Assembly: GCF_000230735.2 (NCBI RefSeq)
Contig: NC_019962.1
Location: forward strand, 1,116,001-1,180,000
Direction: 5' to 3'
Length of the DNA stretch: 64,000 bases
Source of the DNA: Natrinema pellirubrum DSM 15624
GTDB lineage: Archaea; Halobacteriota; Halobacteria; Halobacteriales; Natrialbaceae
In this document: one piece after another, positions 53,910 to 62,393 of the stretch
Layout: each line of letters starts with the position of its first letter
Numbering within the stretch: the stretch's first letter is position 1
Program-made: the position numbers and the translations under genes
The notes under the pieces: model-generated
What the model was told of the DNA's origin: nothing
What the model saw: only the letters and a program-made list of their open reading frames with translations
The model's database searches: none

Positions 53910-55535
53910 TTAGTCCCTCCGATACCAGAACACGCCGACCGCGCCGATGAGAAGCGAGCCCGTGATGAGGACCAGCGATAGCGGGAAGCCGCCGTCGTCG
54001 GTCGTAACGGACATCGGCACGCGAATCGTGTTCGAAAGCTGGCTCTTGTTCCGTTCGTCGTCGTATCGGAAGTCAAAGGAGACCGGGTACGTCTTTTCTG
54101 TCGCCGACTCCGACGCGCTCAGTTCGAACGTCATGGTGACCGACTCGCCGGGCTCGAGCGACTCGACGTAACCCGTGTCGTCGTCACCGGTGTCGAGCGG
54201 GTCGTCGGCGAAGATACGCGCCTCGACATCGGTCACGGTCTGATTTAGTTCGTTCGTGACCGAGACGGTGATCGCTTGCTCGCCGCCGGCCGTGATCGTC
54301 GACTCCTGTATATCGACATCGAACTGATCACGTTCGGGAGCGATATCGGCAGTCACGTCGAGTTTGGTGTACTGACGGATCTCCGCCTCGGAGTTCCGAT
54401 AGCGGACGGCGAAGTCCAGCAATTTCGCTCCGGCTTCGGCCTCGCTGCTCACTTCGATCGGCAGTCGGAACGACTTCGATTCTCCGGGTTTGAGTGATCC
54501 GACGGCGACGGACCGTTCGATAGGGATCACGTTCGGCGAGTCGTCGTCGGTGAACTGAACGACGGCGCTCCCGACCGGTTTCGGGCCCGTGTTCGTGACG
54601 GTCCCTGAGATACTCCCGTCTTCGCCCACGCGAAGTGTCGAGGAAACGTTTTCGAGGCCGAACGACTGTTCGGCGGTGGTGGGGATACCCGCCTCTAACT
54701 GGCGAGAGGTTTGATCGATGCCGTTGGAATCGGTATAATCGACGGAGAGATCGACGGAGTAGCCGCGATGTGGCGCATCGTCCGACAGTCCGACGCTGTA
54801 GTTTGCGGTTTTCGTTTCACCCGGTTCCCAGTCGCCGACGTATCCCGTCGAACTCGCCGGACCGGCGCCGAACGTCAGTTCTTTCGTCTTCGACTGTGCC
54901 GTCACGCTCGCGTCACGTGCCGTCTCGGTTCCCGTGTTCCGAAGCGTTACCGCGACGTCGTTTCGATCGCCGATCTGTGCGCTCGAGTCGACGCCGACGA
55001 CGTCGAACCGTGGTTTGTCGTCCACTTCGATCTCGACCGTCGCCGTCCGCGTTCGCGTGAGGTCGTTGTATTCGGTACTCGCACCATACTCCGCAACTCG
55101 AGTGTACGAGTACTCGTATTCGACCGGAAGCTCGTAGACGCCGGGATCGAGCCCCTCCGGAACGGTGATCTCGACCGGCGAGACGTCCCTCGTTCCCGTC
55201 GGCACGTTACCGACGGCGACTGAACCGCTATTTACCTCCAACGGGGACTCCTCGTCCTGAAATGACATCGACAGACCGCGCGCAGTGGTGACGCGGTCCT
55301 CGTACTGCTGCGGGCCGGCGCGGTCGATCTGTCCGCGGTTCGTAATCGACAGCGGCAACTCGACTGTCGTTCCCGGCGTCAGCTTCCCGGCCGACGTCTC
55401 GATCGAGATATCCGGCTGCCCGACGACCTGACCCGACGACGACTGTGCGACTGCGGGTCCGACTCCCGCAGTCACGACCAATACGACCACGAGCAGCGAC
55501 GCGAGTTGATTAAGCGGCTTCATCGTCCGTGCCAC
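53910..55535 (-). CDS. COG1361-type surface protein, partner of the RND exporter
   Basis: 541 residues (ATG MKPLNQL at 55523 is an equally good start). The signal peptide ends GPAVAQS. Three to four CARDB/NEW3-like Ig domains follow (PGTTVELPLSITNRGQ, VAVTLRNTGTETARDASV, ISGTVTNTGPKPVG, ITVSVTNELNQTVTD). A C-terminal anchor helix FPLSLVLITGSLLIGAVGVF ends YRRD. It is probably an extracellular adaptor of the exporter encoded downstream. TetR regulators usually accompany such pairs; a palindrome lies in its leader and none is encoded next to it here. Confidence 0.88.
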   Translation of the reverse strand: MARTMKPLNQLASLLVVVLVVTAGVGPAVAQSSSGQVVGQPDISIETSAGKLTPGTTVELPLSITNRGQIDRAGPQQYEDRVTTARGLSMSFQDEESPLEVNSGSVAVGNVPTGTRDVSPVEITVPEGLDPGVYELPVEYEYSYTRVAEYGASTEYNDLTRTRTATVEIEVDDKPRFDVVGVDSSAQIGDRNDVAVTLRNTGTETARDASVTAQSKTKELTFGAGPASSTGYVGDWEPGETKTANYSVGLSDDAPHRGYSVDLSVDYTDSNGIDQTSRQLEAGIPTTAEQSFGLENVSSTLRVGEDGSISGTVTNTGPKPVGSAVVQFTDDDSPNVIPIERSVAVGSLKPGESKSFRLPIEVSSEAEAGAKLLDFAVRYRNSEAEIRQYTKLDVTADIAPERDQFDVDIQESTITAGGEQAITVSVTNELNQTVTDVEARIFADDPLDTGDDDTGYVESLEPGESVTMTFELSASESATEKTYPVSFDFRYDDERNKSQLSNTIRVPMSVTTDDGGFPLSLVLITGSLLIGAVGVFWYRRD

Positions 55536-55583
55536 CCATATTCGAGCGGCGAGCGGTTCTGCACATACTCAACGAAGTCAGAG

Positions 55584-55597
55584 TGAATGAACATTCA
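55584..55597. promoter_or_regulatory. Palindromic operator-like site TGAATG-AA-CATTCA
   Basis: A perfect 6+6 inverted repeat lies between the start of the COG1361 gene (about 50-60 bases away) and the TATA-like CTATATGAA at 55617-55625 (minus strand). Position overlapping the transcript start suits a repressor site such as a TetR dimer's. Confidence 0.5.
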
Positions 55598-55766
55598 GTT
55601 GTTTCCTTACCAACCCGTTCATATAGATGTATTGTTTCATTACCGGAGCTGAGTTCCACGTAGAGCTGGCTTACTGGAGCGGACCGATCGGTCGCAGTTC
55701 CGTTTTGCGACCCTCGAGACTGTGTGACGGGCGGATCGACCGGCGGAGAGAATACAGTCGACGACG

Positions 55767-57092
55767 TTAGTCGTCCGCGGCCGTAGGTTCGACTTCCCCG
55801 GCGGCGGACTCGGCGCGCTCGAGGTCCTCCAGATACTCGTCAGCGTCCAGGGCGGCCTTCGAGCCCATGCCGGCCGCGGTGACGGCCTGCTGGTAGTGGT
55901 AGTCGACGACGTCGCCAGCCCCGAAGATTCCGGGGACATCGGTTTCGGTCTGGTCGCCGCCGTCGCCGCCCTTCGTTTTCAGGTAGCCGTCGGCATCGGT
56001 TTCGACACCGGTGTTCTCGAGGTAGTCGGTGTTGGGGGTGTGGCCGATCGCGAAGAAGACCGCGCCGACGTCGAAGTCGAACTCCTCGGTCTCGGGGTCG
56101 TCGAGGCGGTCGGTGGGGTGGCCCTGCTCGTTTTCGACGAGGGTGACGTGGTCGACGCCGTCTTCCTGAGAGCCGTGGATCTCGATCAGTTCGGTGTTTT
56201 TCATGATCTCGATCTCGCCCTCCTCGACTTTCTCCTGAACGCGATCGACCCAGTAGTCCTCCGCGCGGAACTCCTCGCGGCGGTGGGCGATGTAGACGGT
56301 GTCGGCGAACTTCGTGAGGAAGGTTGCTTCCTCCATGGCGGCGTCGCCGCCGCCGACGACGAGCATGTCCTCGCCGCGGAAGAACGCGCCGTCACAGGTC
56401 GCACACGTCGAGAGACCGTAGCCCATGAGTTCGTCCTCGCCGGGGATCCCGAGCGTGCGGGCGCTGGCACCCGAGGCGGCGATGACGGCGTCGGCGGTGT
56501 AGACGTCGCCGTCTTTCATCTCGACGCGGAAGGGACGTCTCGAGTCATCGACGGACTCGATGATACCGTTTTTCAGGTCAGCACCGAACTGTTTTGCCTG
56601 CTCTTTCATGTTGTTGACCAGTTCCGGGCCGCCGATGCCGTCGGGGAAGCCGGGGTAGTTGGCGACGTCGGTAGTCAGGGTGAGCTGACCGCCGGGTTCG
56701 TCGCCTTCGATGACCAGTGGCTCGTTGTTCGAGCGGCCGGCGTAGATGGCGGCGGTGAGGCCGGCGATGCCGGTGCCGGCGATGACGAGTTTGCGGTGTT
56801 CGACGATCTCATCGTCGGTGTCCTCGGCGATGCCCAGCTTTTCGTCGAGTTCGCCGGTCTCGTTCAGCGCGGAGGTGTCGTCCCAGCCACCGATGAGTTC
56901 GTCGTCGATGAACACCTCGGGAGCGGTCTGGCGGCCGTCCGCGCGCTCGACCATCTCCTCGAAGAGTTCGTCGTCGTCGGTGACGTTGTACGTCTCGTAC
57001 TCGATGCCTTTGCTGTCGAAGAGATCTTTGGCCTTCTCGCAATACGGACAATCAGTCTTCGTATAAATCTCGACGCGTGGCTGGTCGCTCAT
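55767..57092 (-). CDS. Glutaredoxin-thioredoxin reductase fusion protein
   Basis: 441 residues. Residues 1-85 are a glutaredoxin domain (RVEIYTKTDCPYCEKAKDLF with the CPYC active site, TAPEVFIDDELIGG). From about residue 100 there is a thioredoxin reductase: FAD motif LVIAGTGIAGLTAAIYAGRS, redox pair CATCDGAFF, NAD(P) motif VVGGGDAAMEEATFL and the FAD-closing GIFGAGDVVDY. Both halves keep their catalytic cysteines. The fusion suggests direct electron transfer from FAD to the glutaredoxin domain, for thiol homeostasis in the cytoplasm (haloarchaea use gamma-glutamylcysteine). In the NADPH-binding region the basic RR of HRREEF is present. Confidence 0.93.
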   Translation of the reverse strand: MSDQPRVEIYTKTDCPYCEKAKDLFDSKGIEYETYNVTDDDELFEEMVERADGRQTAPEVFIDDELIGGWDDTSALNETGELDEKLGIAEDTDDEIVEHRKLVIAGTGIAGLTAAIYAGRSNNEPLVIEGDEPGGQLTLTTDVANYPGFPDGIGGPELVNNMKEQAKQFGADLKNGIIESVDDSRRPFRVEMKDGDVYTADAVIAASGASARTLGIPGEDELMGYGLSTCATCDGAFFRGEDMLVVGGGDAAMEEATFLTKFADTVYIAHRREEFRAEDYWVDRVQEKVEEGEIEIMKNTELIEIHGSQEDGVDHVTLVENEQGHPTDRLDDPETEEFDFDVGAVFFAIGHTPNTDYLENTGVETDADGYLKTKGGDGGDQTETDVPGIFGAGDVVDYHYQQAVTAAGMGSKAALDADEYLEDLERAESAAGEVEPTAADD

Positions 57093-57364
57093 GTGTCACG
57101 GTTGGGGTAGAGCGCCTAAACCGCTTGCGTTCTCAGCAATCACTCCCCCTTACTGTGACGCGGGCGCCGTCGTCGGGGCCGTCACGAACGCCGCTCTACC
57201 AGCCCGTTGCGGTCGGTTCGAACTGCGAGCAGCGTCGCACGTCTCGCTGCAGCGGCGATCGCTCGACGCACACGCTGAGACCGCACCGGACGGTTCGACC
57301 GCACTCTGCTGACGGCCCATCGACCAGCCGATGCACTTACGGACGCAAGCGATGACGATCGGAT

Positions 57365-57652
57365 ATGGCCGCCGATCTCGAGGAGAAGACGAACCGGTAC
57401 GGAGAGTTGCTCGCGGAGGCGCTCGAGGAGGCGACGATCGCACCGCCTGAGGGGACACCGATGGCCGAGGCGGCCGCCGACTGCTACGAGATGGCGGCGT
57501 CGTATCTGGACGACGGCAACCATTTTCGGGAGCAGGACGACCTCGTCAACGCACTGGCGTCGTTTTCGTACGGACACGCGTGGCTGGACGCGGGTGCCCG
57601 GGTCGGACTGTTCGACGTCCCGAGGGAGGGGCATCTCTTCACCGTCGAGTAG
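57365..57652 (+). CDS. DUF357 family protein
   Basis: 95 residues. All-helical protein with MAADLEEKTNRYGELLAEAL, AADCYEMAASYLDDGNHF and LVNALASFSYGHAWLDAGAR, the typical DUF357 pattern of an archaeal helical bundle. It has no known enzyme activity. It stands alone ahead of the TFB gene. Confidence 0.88.
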   Translation: MAADLEEKTNRYGELLAEALEEATIAPPEGTPMAEAAADCYEMAASYLDDGNHFREQDDLVNALASFSYGHAWLDAGARVGLFDVPREGHLFTVE

Positions 57653-57749
57653 CGACTCGGGCCGTCCGACGACACTCGGTCCCAGGTGGAGAATCCCACA
57701 CGATTAATCACTATGTAACCGGAACCTATATAATAGAAAATACGGTCAG

Positions 57750-57777
57750 TTTATAAAGTAGGCGAAAGGTTTATATG
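57750..57777 (+). promoter_or_regulatory. Two TATA boxes upstream of the TFB gene
   Basis: TTTATAAA at 57750-57757 and TTTATATG at 57770-57777, the latter preceded by a purine-rich BRE (CGAAAGG). They predict starts near 57780 and 57800, giving a leader of 70-90 nt. Confidence 0.6.
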
Positions 57778-57794
57778 CGTTTCGACCTTACCCT

Positions 57795-57851
57795 ATGTTA
57801 GCCGAGGCGACCGGGTTTCTTCTGGTTACCCCACCCGGGAGCCCCGAGTAA
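57795..57851 (+). other. Upstream ORF (18 codons) in the TFB leader
   Basis: ATG LAEATGFLLVTPPGSPE ending TAA, 15 bases before the TFB ATG at 57867. It is the first ATG on the predicted transcript from the upstream TATA box. It overlaps an inverted repeat CCGGGT/ACCCGG. Could be a regulatory leader peptide. Confidence 0.5.
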
Positions 57852-57866
57852 CCCACCCGATACACC

Positions 57867-58844
57867 ATGACAGATACGAGCATCCGAACCTATACGAACG
57901 AGCGAGAGGCGGAGACCGAGGACGAGACCACGGTATCCGACGAGCAGGAACACTGCCCCGAGTGTGGTGGCCGACTGGTTTCCGACGACGAACACGCCGA
58001 GACGGTCTGTACGGACTGTGGCCTCGTGGTCGAGGAAGACGAGATCGACCGCGGCCCCGAATGGCGTGCGTTCGACGCTGCCGAGAAAGACGAGAAGTCC
58101 CGCGTCGGCGCGCCGACGACCAACATGATGCACGACCAGGGGCTCTCGACCAACATCGGCTGGCAGGACAAGGACGCCTACGGCCGCTCGCTCTCGAGCC
58201 GCCAGCGCCAGAAGATGCAGCGCCTGCGCACCTGGAACGAGCGGTTCCGAACCCGTGACTCCAAGGAGCGCAACCTCAAGCAGGCGCTGGGCGAGATCGA
58301 CCGGATGGCCTCTGCCCTTGGTCTCCCCGAGAACGTCCGCGAGACGGCAAGCGTCATCTACCGGCGCGCCCTCGAGGAGGACCTGCTGCCGGGCCGCTCG
58401 ATCGAGGGCGTCGCGACCGCGTCGCTGTACGCCGCCGCCCGACAGGCCGGCACCCCCCGCAGTCTCGACGAGATTTCGGCGGTCAGCCGCGTCGAGAAGA
58501 TGGAACTGACCCGCACGTACCGCTACATCATTCGGGAACTCGGCCTCGAGGTCAAGCCGGCCGACCCCGAACACTACGTGCCCCGTTTCGTCAGCGACCT
58601 CGACCTCTCGGACGAAACCGAGCGCATGGCGCGTGAACTGCTCGAGTCCGCGCGACAGGAGGGCGTCCACAGTGGCAAGTCCCCGGTCGGCCTCGCGGCC
58701 GCCTCGGTCTATGCCGCCGCCCTCTTGACCAACGAGAAGGTCACCCAGAACGAGGTCAGCGACGTCGCCAGTATCTCCGAGGTCACCATCCGCAACCGCT
58801 ACAAAGAACTGCTCGAGGCCTCCGATACGGCCGCACCTGCGTAA
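57867..58844 (+). CDS. tfb: Transcription initiation factor TFB
   Basis: 325 residues. N-terminal zinc ribbon CPECGGRLVSDDEHAETVCTDCG, then B-finger region GPEWRAFDAAEKDEKSRVG, and two cyclin folds (LKQALGEIDRMASALGLPEN; DLDLSDETERMARELLESAR, with the SPVGLAAASVYAAAL helix). TFB recruits RNA polymerase to TBP-bound promoters. Haloarchaea have several TFBs; this may be any of them. It has an unusual leader with two TATA boxes and a small upstream ORF. Confidence 0.96.
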   Translation: MTDTSIRTYTNEREAETEDETTVSDEQEHCPECGGRLVSDDEHAETVCTDCGLVVEEDEIDRGPEWRAFDAAEKDEKSRVGAPTTNMMHDQGLSTNIGWQDKDAYGRSLSSRQRQKMQRLRTWNERFRTRDSKERNLKQALGEIDRMASALGLPENVRETASVIYRRALEEDLLPGRSIEGVATASLYAAARQAGTPRSLDEISAVSRVEKMELTRTYRYIIRELGLEVKPADPEHYVPRFVSDLDLSDETERMARELLESARQEGVHSGKSPVGLAAASVYAAALLTNEKVTQNEVSDVASISEVTIRNRYKELLEASDTAAPA

Positions 58845-58945
58845 GCTTCCGACCGTCATCTGTCAGGTCGGCTCGGAGCGGGTGGTATTCTCGACCGTCC
58901 GAAACTGCGGCAACGTTTTTCTATCCCCCAGTGAAAGGGAGTCAC

Positions 58946-59125
58946 ATGGATACGACGACCGTCCAGTTACTGTGTCCCGAATGTACCAAAGACTGGCAGG
59001 TCTCCCCGGACGAACTCCCCGCAGCTGCGGAGATGTTCCACTGCCCGAACTGCCATGCCTCCCACCGGACCGCCGAGTTCATGCGGACGGATCGTGACCT
59101 CCAGACGCTGAAACAGCTCGGCTAG
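58946..59125 (+). CDS. Small two-CxxC zinc-binding protein (59 aa)
   Basis: ATG MDTTTVQLLCPECTKDWQ. Zinc ribbon with CPEC and CPNC about 24 residues apart, then a helical MRTDRDLQTLKQLG tail. Resembles the haloarchaeal family I recall as DUF7836. An upstream in-frame GTG at 58931 is less likely, as a Shine-Dalgarno-like GGGAG precedes the ATG. Confidence 0.78.
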   Translation: MDTTTVQLLCPECTKDWQVSPDELPAAAEMFHCPNCHASHRTAEFMRTDRDLQTLKQLG

Positions 59126-59377
59126 CAGTACGGTTTCTCCCGCCGTCGTTCTCCGAGTAGTCACCGTTTAACTCTCCGGAGCCAGCATCTCGGAACTTGG
59201 GGAGAAACGAATTATTACGACGAGAAATAAACCTCTACCTCGATCCCGGCCTGTGATTACGCCGTTGTAGGTGATCCGTTCGAACCGTACCGGACGATGA
59301 CAGGCCGTTCGATCGCCACGGGGCGCGTGTTAACGCAACTCAAGATAATAATATAACCCTGCAGTGGGTAGGAGTGG

Positions 59378-59623
59378 ATGGTTATGAAGAAGCAGGAGCT
59401 CATTCACCTTCACGGCCTTCTCGCGGAGGTATCGAACCAGTGCGCCGAGTGGGACAACTGTCAGATCGATCTCGAGAAATACGAAGCGAAAGGGATCCGA
59501 CCGACATCCATCCATAAATCGAAGACCGACCACAAGGCCGCTGTTTTTGCACTCGCCGGGGGAATCACGAAGAACATGCGTGAGGAAGGGGAGCAGGAAG
59601 CAGTCGCCGCTACTGCCGACTGA
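59378..59623 (+). CDS. UPF0058 family protein
   Basis: 81 residues counting from ATG 59378; the conserved family start is MKKQELIHLHGLLAEVS two codons later (59384). The TATA-like AATATAA at 59349-59355 puts the transcript start at about 59378, so either start would be leaderless. All-helical, archaeal-specific, with HKSKTDHKAAVFALA in the middle. Function unknown. Confidence 0.88.
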   Translation: MVMKKQELIHLHGLLAEVSNQCAEWDNCQIDLEKYEAKGIRPTSIHKSKTDHKAAVFALAGGITKNMREEGEQEAVAATAD

Positions 59624-59752
59624 GTCACTCGTCGCATCCTCCGATCGTCACAACCGCTGCGGAGTCTCATCTCTCTCGGTTCGACGTTCTCCGATACCCG
59701 ACTCGAGACGGACGACTATCGGACTATTCGCCGTCCGTGACCCCGAAAACGA

Positions 59753-60232
59753 CTACTCGACGAGATCCTCGAACTCAGGGAGGATTTCCTCGTCGTCACT
59801 CTCGTCCTCGTCGATGTCGGTCGGCGACTCGACGGCTTCGTCGTCGGCCGACCCGGTTCCGGCCGATTCGTCGTCCGTTTCGTCCTCGGCGTCTTCGTCT
59901 TCGATGATCTCGATTTGCGTGACCTCGAGCGGGATGTTCTCGAGGCGTTGGCCGATCTCCTTGCGCGCGATTCGGGAGGCGTGTTCCTCGCGCTCGACGT
60001 TGAAGACGGTCATCTCCAGTTCGAGCGCGACGAGTGCCTCGTCGGCCGCGATGAACGCGGGGGGCAGTTCCTCTCCGGACGGAGAGGTACGCTCGCCCAT
60101 GTTGATCTCGACGTAGTTCAGGTCAGGGTTCAACATCTCGCCCGTCTTCGAGATGGCGATACGGATCGCCTCGTCCGGTGTTTCGACGTCGAATACCGGC
60201 ACGGCAGCTTCGACGACAACCCTGCAATTCAT
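59753..60232 (-). CDS. DUF555 family protein with acidic tail
   Basis: 159 residues. The DUF555 domain occupies residues 1-110: VVVEAAVPVFDVETPDEAIR, GEMLNPDLNYVEINMGER and EHASRIARKEIGQRL. The C-terminal ~50 residues are almost purely Asp/Glu/Ser/Thr and probably disordered. The family is conserved in archaea and of unknown function. Divergent from the DNA glycosylase gene. Confidence 0.88.
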   Translation of the reverse strand: MNCRVVVEAAVPVFDVETPDEAIRIAISKTGEMLNPDLNYVEINMGERTSPSGEELPPAFIAADEALVALELEMTVFNVEREEHASRIARKEIGQRLENIPLEVTQIEIIEDEDAEDETDDESAGTGSADDEAVESPTDIDEDESDDEEILPEFEDLVE

Positions 60233-60360
60233 ACCTAGACATTGTGTGGCCTACAGTAAGAAGGTTCGCCCGACCGGGAAGCGGCGGAAACGCGTTGTTG
60301 TGCCGGGTCGGCCCGGTCGGTTCGAAAGGCAAAAGCCTGCCCCCGCGAAGGCCCCAACGA

Positions 60361-61242
60361 ATGGCGACGGGCACGATCGAACTCGCGGAACTCGCCGGTG
60401 GACTCGATCTGTATCGGACCCTCGAGAGCGGACAGAGCTACCTCTGGCGACGCGAGGACGGCGAGATGTATCACGGGGACCCCGCGCCCGGCGCGTGGTA
60501 CTCGACGGTCGTCGACGGCGACGTGATCCGTGTTCGGTCTCGCGACGATCGCCTCGAGTGGGCATCGACGACCGACGCCGAGCCGACCGTCCGTCGACTT
60601 CTGTGTCTGGACGACGACCTCGAGGCGATCGTCGCGGCCGGACCGGACGATCCCCTACTCCGGGAGGCCTATGAGGCCCACCGCGGGCTGCGTCTGGTTC
60701 AGGATCCGCCCTTCGGCTGTCTGATCGCGTTCATCTGCTCGGCACAGATGCGGGTGAGTCGGATCCATGGGATGGTCAGGGCGCTGGCTCGGGAGTACGG
60801 CAGTCCGATCGCCTTCGACGGCGAGACCTACCACGCGTTCCCGACGCCCGAGCAGCTGGCGGCCGCGACCGAGGCCGAACTCCGCGATCTCGGATTAGGG
60901 TATCGCGCCCCTTATGTCGTCCGGACCGCCGAGATGGTCGCCGACGGAGAAGCGCATCCGGCCGCGGCACGGGACCTCGAGTACGAGGCCGCCCGGGCGT
61001 ACCTGACGCAGTTCGTCGGTGTCGGTGACAAGGTCGCCGACTGCGTCCTGCTGTTCTCGCTGGGCTTCGACGAGGCTGTCCCGCTCGATACGTGGATCAG
61101 GTCGGCGATAGAGGAGTACTACCCCGACTGCGATCGAGGGTCGTACGCTGATACTTCTCGAGCGATCCGGGAACGACTCGGTGGGGAGTATGCGGGGTAC
61201 GCCCAGACGTACATTTTCCATCACTTACGAACCGGCGACTGA
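60361..61242 (+). CDS. OGG-type DNA glycosylase (HhH-GPD superfamily)
   Basis: 293 residues from ATG MATGTIELAELAGGLDL; the longer upstream frame overlaps the DUF555 promoter. An OGG_N-like N-terminal domain (LESGQSYLWRRE) precedes the helix-hairpin-helix catalytic domain: FICSAQMRVSRIHGMVRALA, LGYRAPYVVRTAEMV and FVGVGDKVADCVLLFSLGF, with the Schiff-base Lys in GDKVADC and Asp in VPLDTWIRSAI. It should remove 8-oxoguanine or alkylated bases and nick the strand. No operon partners visible. Confidence 0.9.
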   Translation: MATGTIELAELAGGLDLYRTLESGQSYLWRREDGEMYHGDPAPGAWYSTVVDGDVIRVRSRDDRLEWASTTDAEPTVRRLLCLDDDLEAIVAAGPDDPLLREAYEAHRGLRLVQDPPFGCLIAFICSAQMRVSRIHGMVRALAREYGSPIAFDGETYHAFPTPEQLAAATEAELRDLGLGYRAPYVVRTAEMVADGEAHPAAARDLEYEAARAYLTQFVGVGDKVADCVLLFSLGFDEAVPLDTWIRSAIEEYYPDCDRGSYADTSRAIRERLGGEYAGYAQTYIFHHLRTGD

Positions 61243-61329
61243 CGGACCGGCCCGCCGACCTGACGAGTAACTTCATCGGCGCAACCGACGCTCGGAAGCG
61301 TTTTGTGAGATCACTGTCAATTGTTCGGT

Positions 61330-61647
61330 ATGGCTACCGACTCGGCCATCGTTCTCCTCGTAACTGGTGGGTTCGTCGGGGCACTCGGGTTCCTGATCAA
61401 GTACTTCGGTGCGGTCCGGCTGATCGCGGGCTACGATCCGGACCGGGTGGCCGACGAGGAAGGCCTGGCGGACTTCATCGGAACCAATACGCTGTACGTG
61501 GCGGCGCTCGTTTTCCTCGTCGCCGGCGTGGAGTACACGGATTCGTTCGGCGGTTCGGACGTGGTCTGGATCGGCTTCGTCGTCGGCGTCGTCGGGCTTG
61601 CCGCTCGGATGATCGTCGGCGCTCGCCGCTACGAAGAGTCACAATAG
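61330..61647 (+). CDS. Small membrane protein, DUF3784-like
   Basis: 105 residues from ATG MATDSAIVLLVTGG. Three hydrophobic helices with a hydrophilic segment LIAGYDPDRVADEEGLADFI between the first and second, which resembles DUF3784 proteins (LIAGYN loop). Function unknown. A TTG three codons upstream is less likely as a start. Confidence 0.82.
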   Translation: MATDSAIVLLVTGGFVGALGFLIKYFGAVRLIAGYDPDRVADEEGLADFIGTNTLYVAALVFLVAGVEYTDSFGGSDVVWIGFVVGVVGLAARMIVGARRYEESQ

Positions 61648-61736
61648 ACGTAGGCAGGGCCGTTCCGACGCGTCGTCATGTCACTCGCCGATCGATCGGC
61701 CGCGGATTTTTGCCCGTCGCGCTCGAGGCCACGAAC

Positions 61737-62015
61737 ATGACCGACCGAACCCGCGCACACGTTTTCGTCTCCGGAACGGTACAGGGCGTCTACTACCGCG
61801 CGAACACCCGTGATACGGCCCAAGAGAACGACGTCGACGGCTGGGTGAAAAACCTCGAGGACGGTCGCGTCGAGGCGGTCTTCGAGGGCCCCGATGACGC
61901 CGTCGAAGCGATGGTCGAGTGGTGTCACACGGGCAGTCCCGCCGCCGAAGTCGACGACGTCACGGTCGAATACGAGGAGCCTCGAGACGAGGACGGGTTC
62001 GAGATCCGGTACTGA
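61737..62015 (+). CDS. Acylphosphatase
   Basis: 92 residues from ATG MTDRTRAHVFVSGTVQGVYY. The catalytic phosphate loop is GTVQGVYYR, with the Arg shifted to the end in the halophilic fashion; the catalytic Asn is in GWVKNLEDGRVEAVFEG. Acylphosphatases hydrolyse acyl phosphates. Small, acidic and monocistronic by spacing. In the canonical motif the loop reads GRVQGVGFR, so its T/Y replacements are worth noting. Confidence 0.92.
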   Translation: MTDRTRAHVFVSGTVQGVYYRANTRDTAQENDVDGWVKNLEDGRVEAVFEGPDDAVEAMVEWCHTGSPAAEVDDVTVEYEEPRDEDGFEIRY

Positions 62016-62085
62016 ATCGTCACTCGGAACGCTCGGTCGAGCGGTACCCCGTTTTCGCGGCCACGTCGGCCACATCGGTGCCGAT

Positions 62086-62244
62086 TCAGCGACGCAGCGT
62101 CCGGATAGCGACCGCGACGTACTCGATGAACGACACGGTCGGCGTTCCGGGCAGATGGATATCGGGGTCCGGTTGTGCGAGCGGGGGGTCGTGAAATTCG
62201 TCGTCGGCGCTGTCGATCGGCTCGGTTGCTTCGAGCGTGTTCAT
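62086..62244 (-). CDS. Small acidic protein (52 aa), unrecognised
   Basis: The minus-strand ATG at 62244 reads MNTLEATEPIDSADDEFHDP to LPGTPTVSFIEYVAVAIRTL and ends RR-stop at 62088-62086. TACTTATG at 62266-62273 is a TATA box centred 26 bases upstream, exactly right for a leaderless gene, and the codon bias is good. No family known. The C-terminal amphipathic helix following an acidic Pro-rich head is the only feature. Confidence 0.65.
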   Translation of the reverse strand: MNTLEATEPIDSADDEFHDPPLAQPDPDIHLPGTPTVSFIEYVAVAIRTLRR

Positions 62245-62393
62245 GTGTGCGATACGGGTCGGGAGTACTTATGCGTTCAGAGTTATCGAGACGAAATTAA
62301 GTCGAATAATCGTTATCGAGTCCGGGTCCCGCGGGCCGCGAGGGCATGTATCACGGACCGCTGGGTGAGTAGACCGCTCGAGACGCCGTGGGT

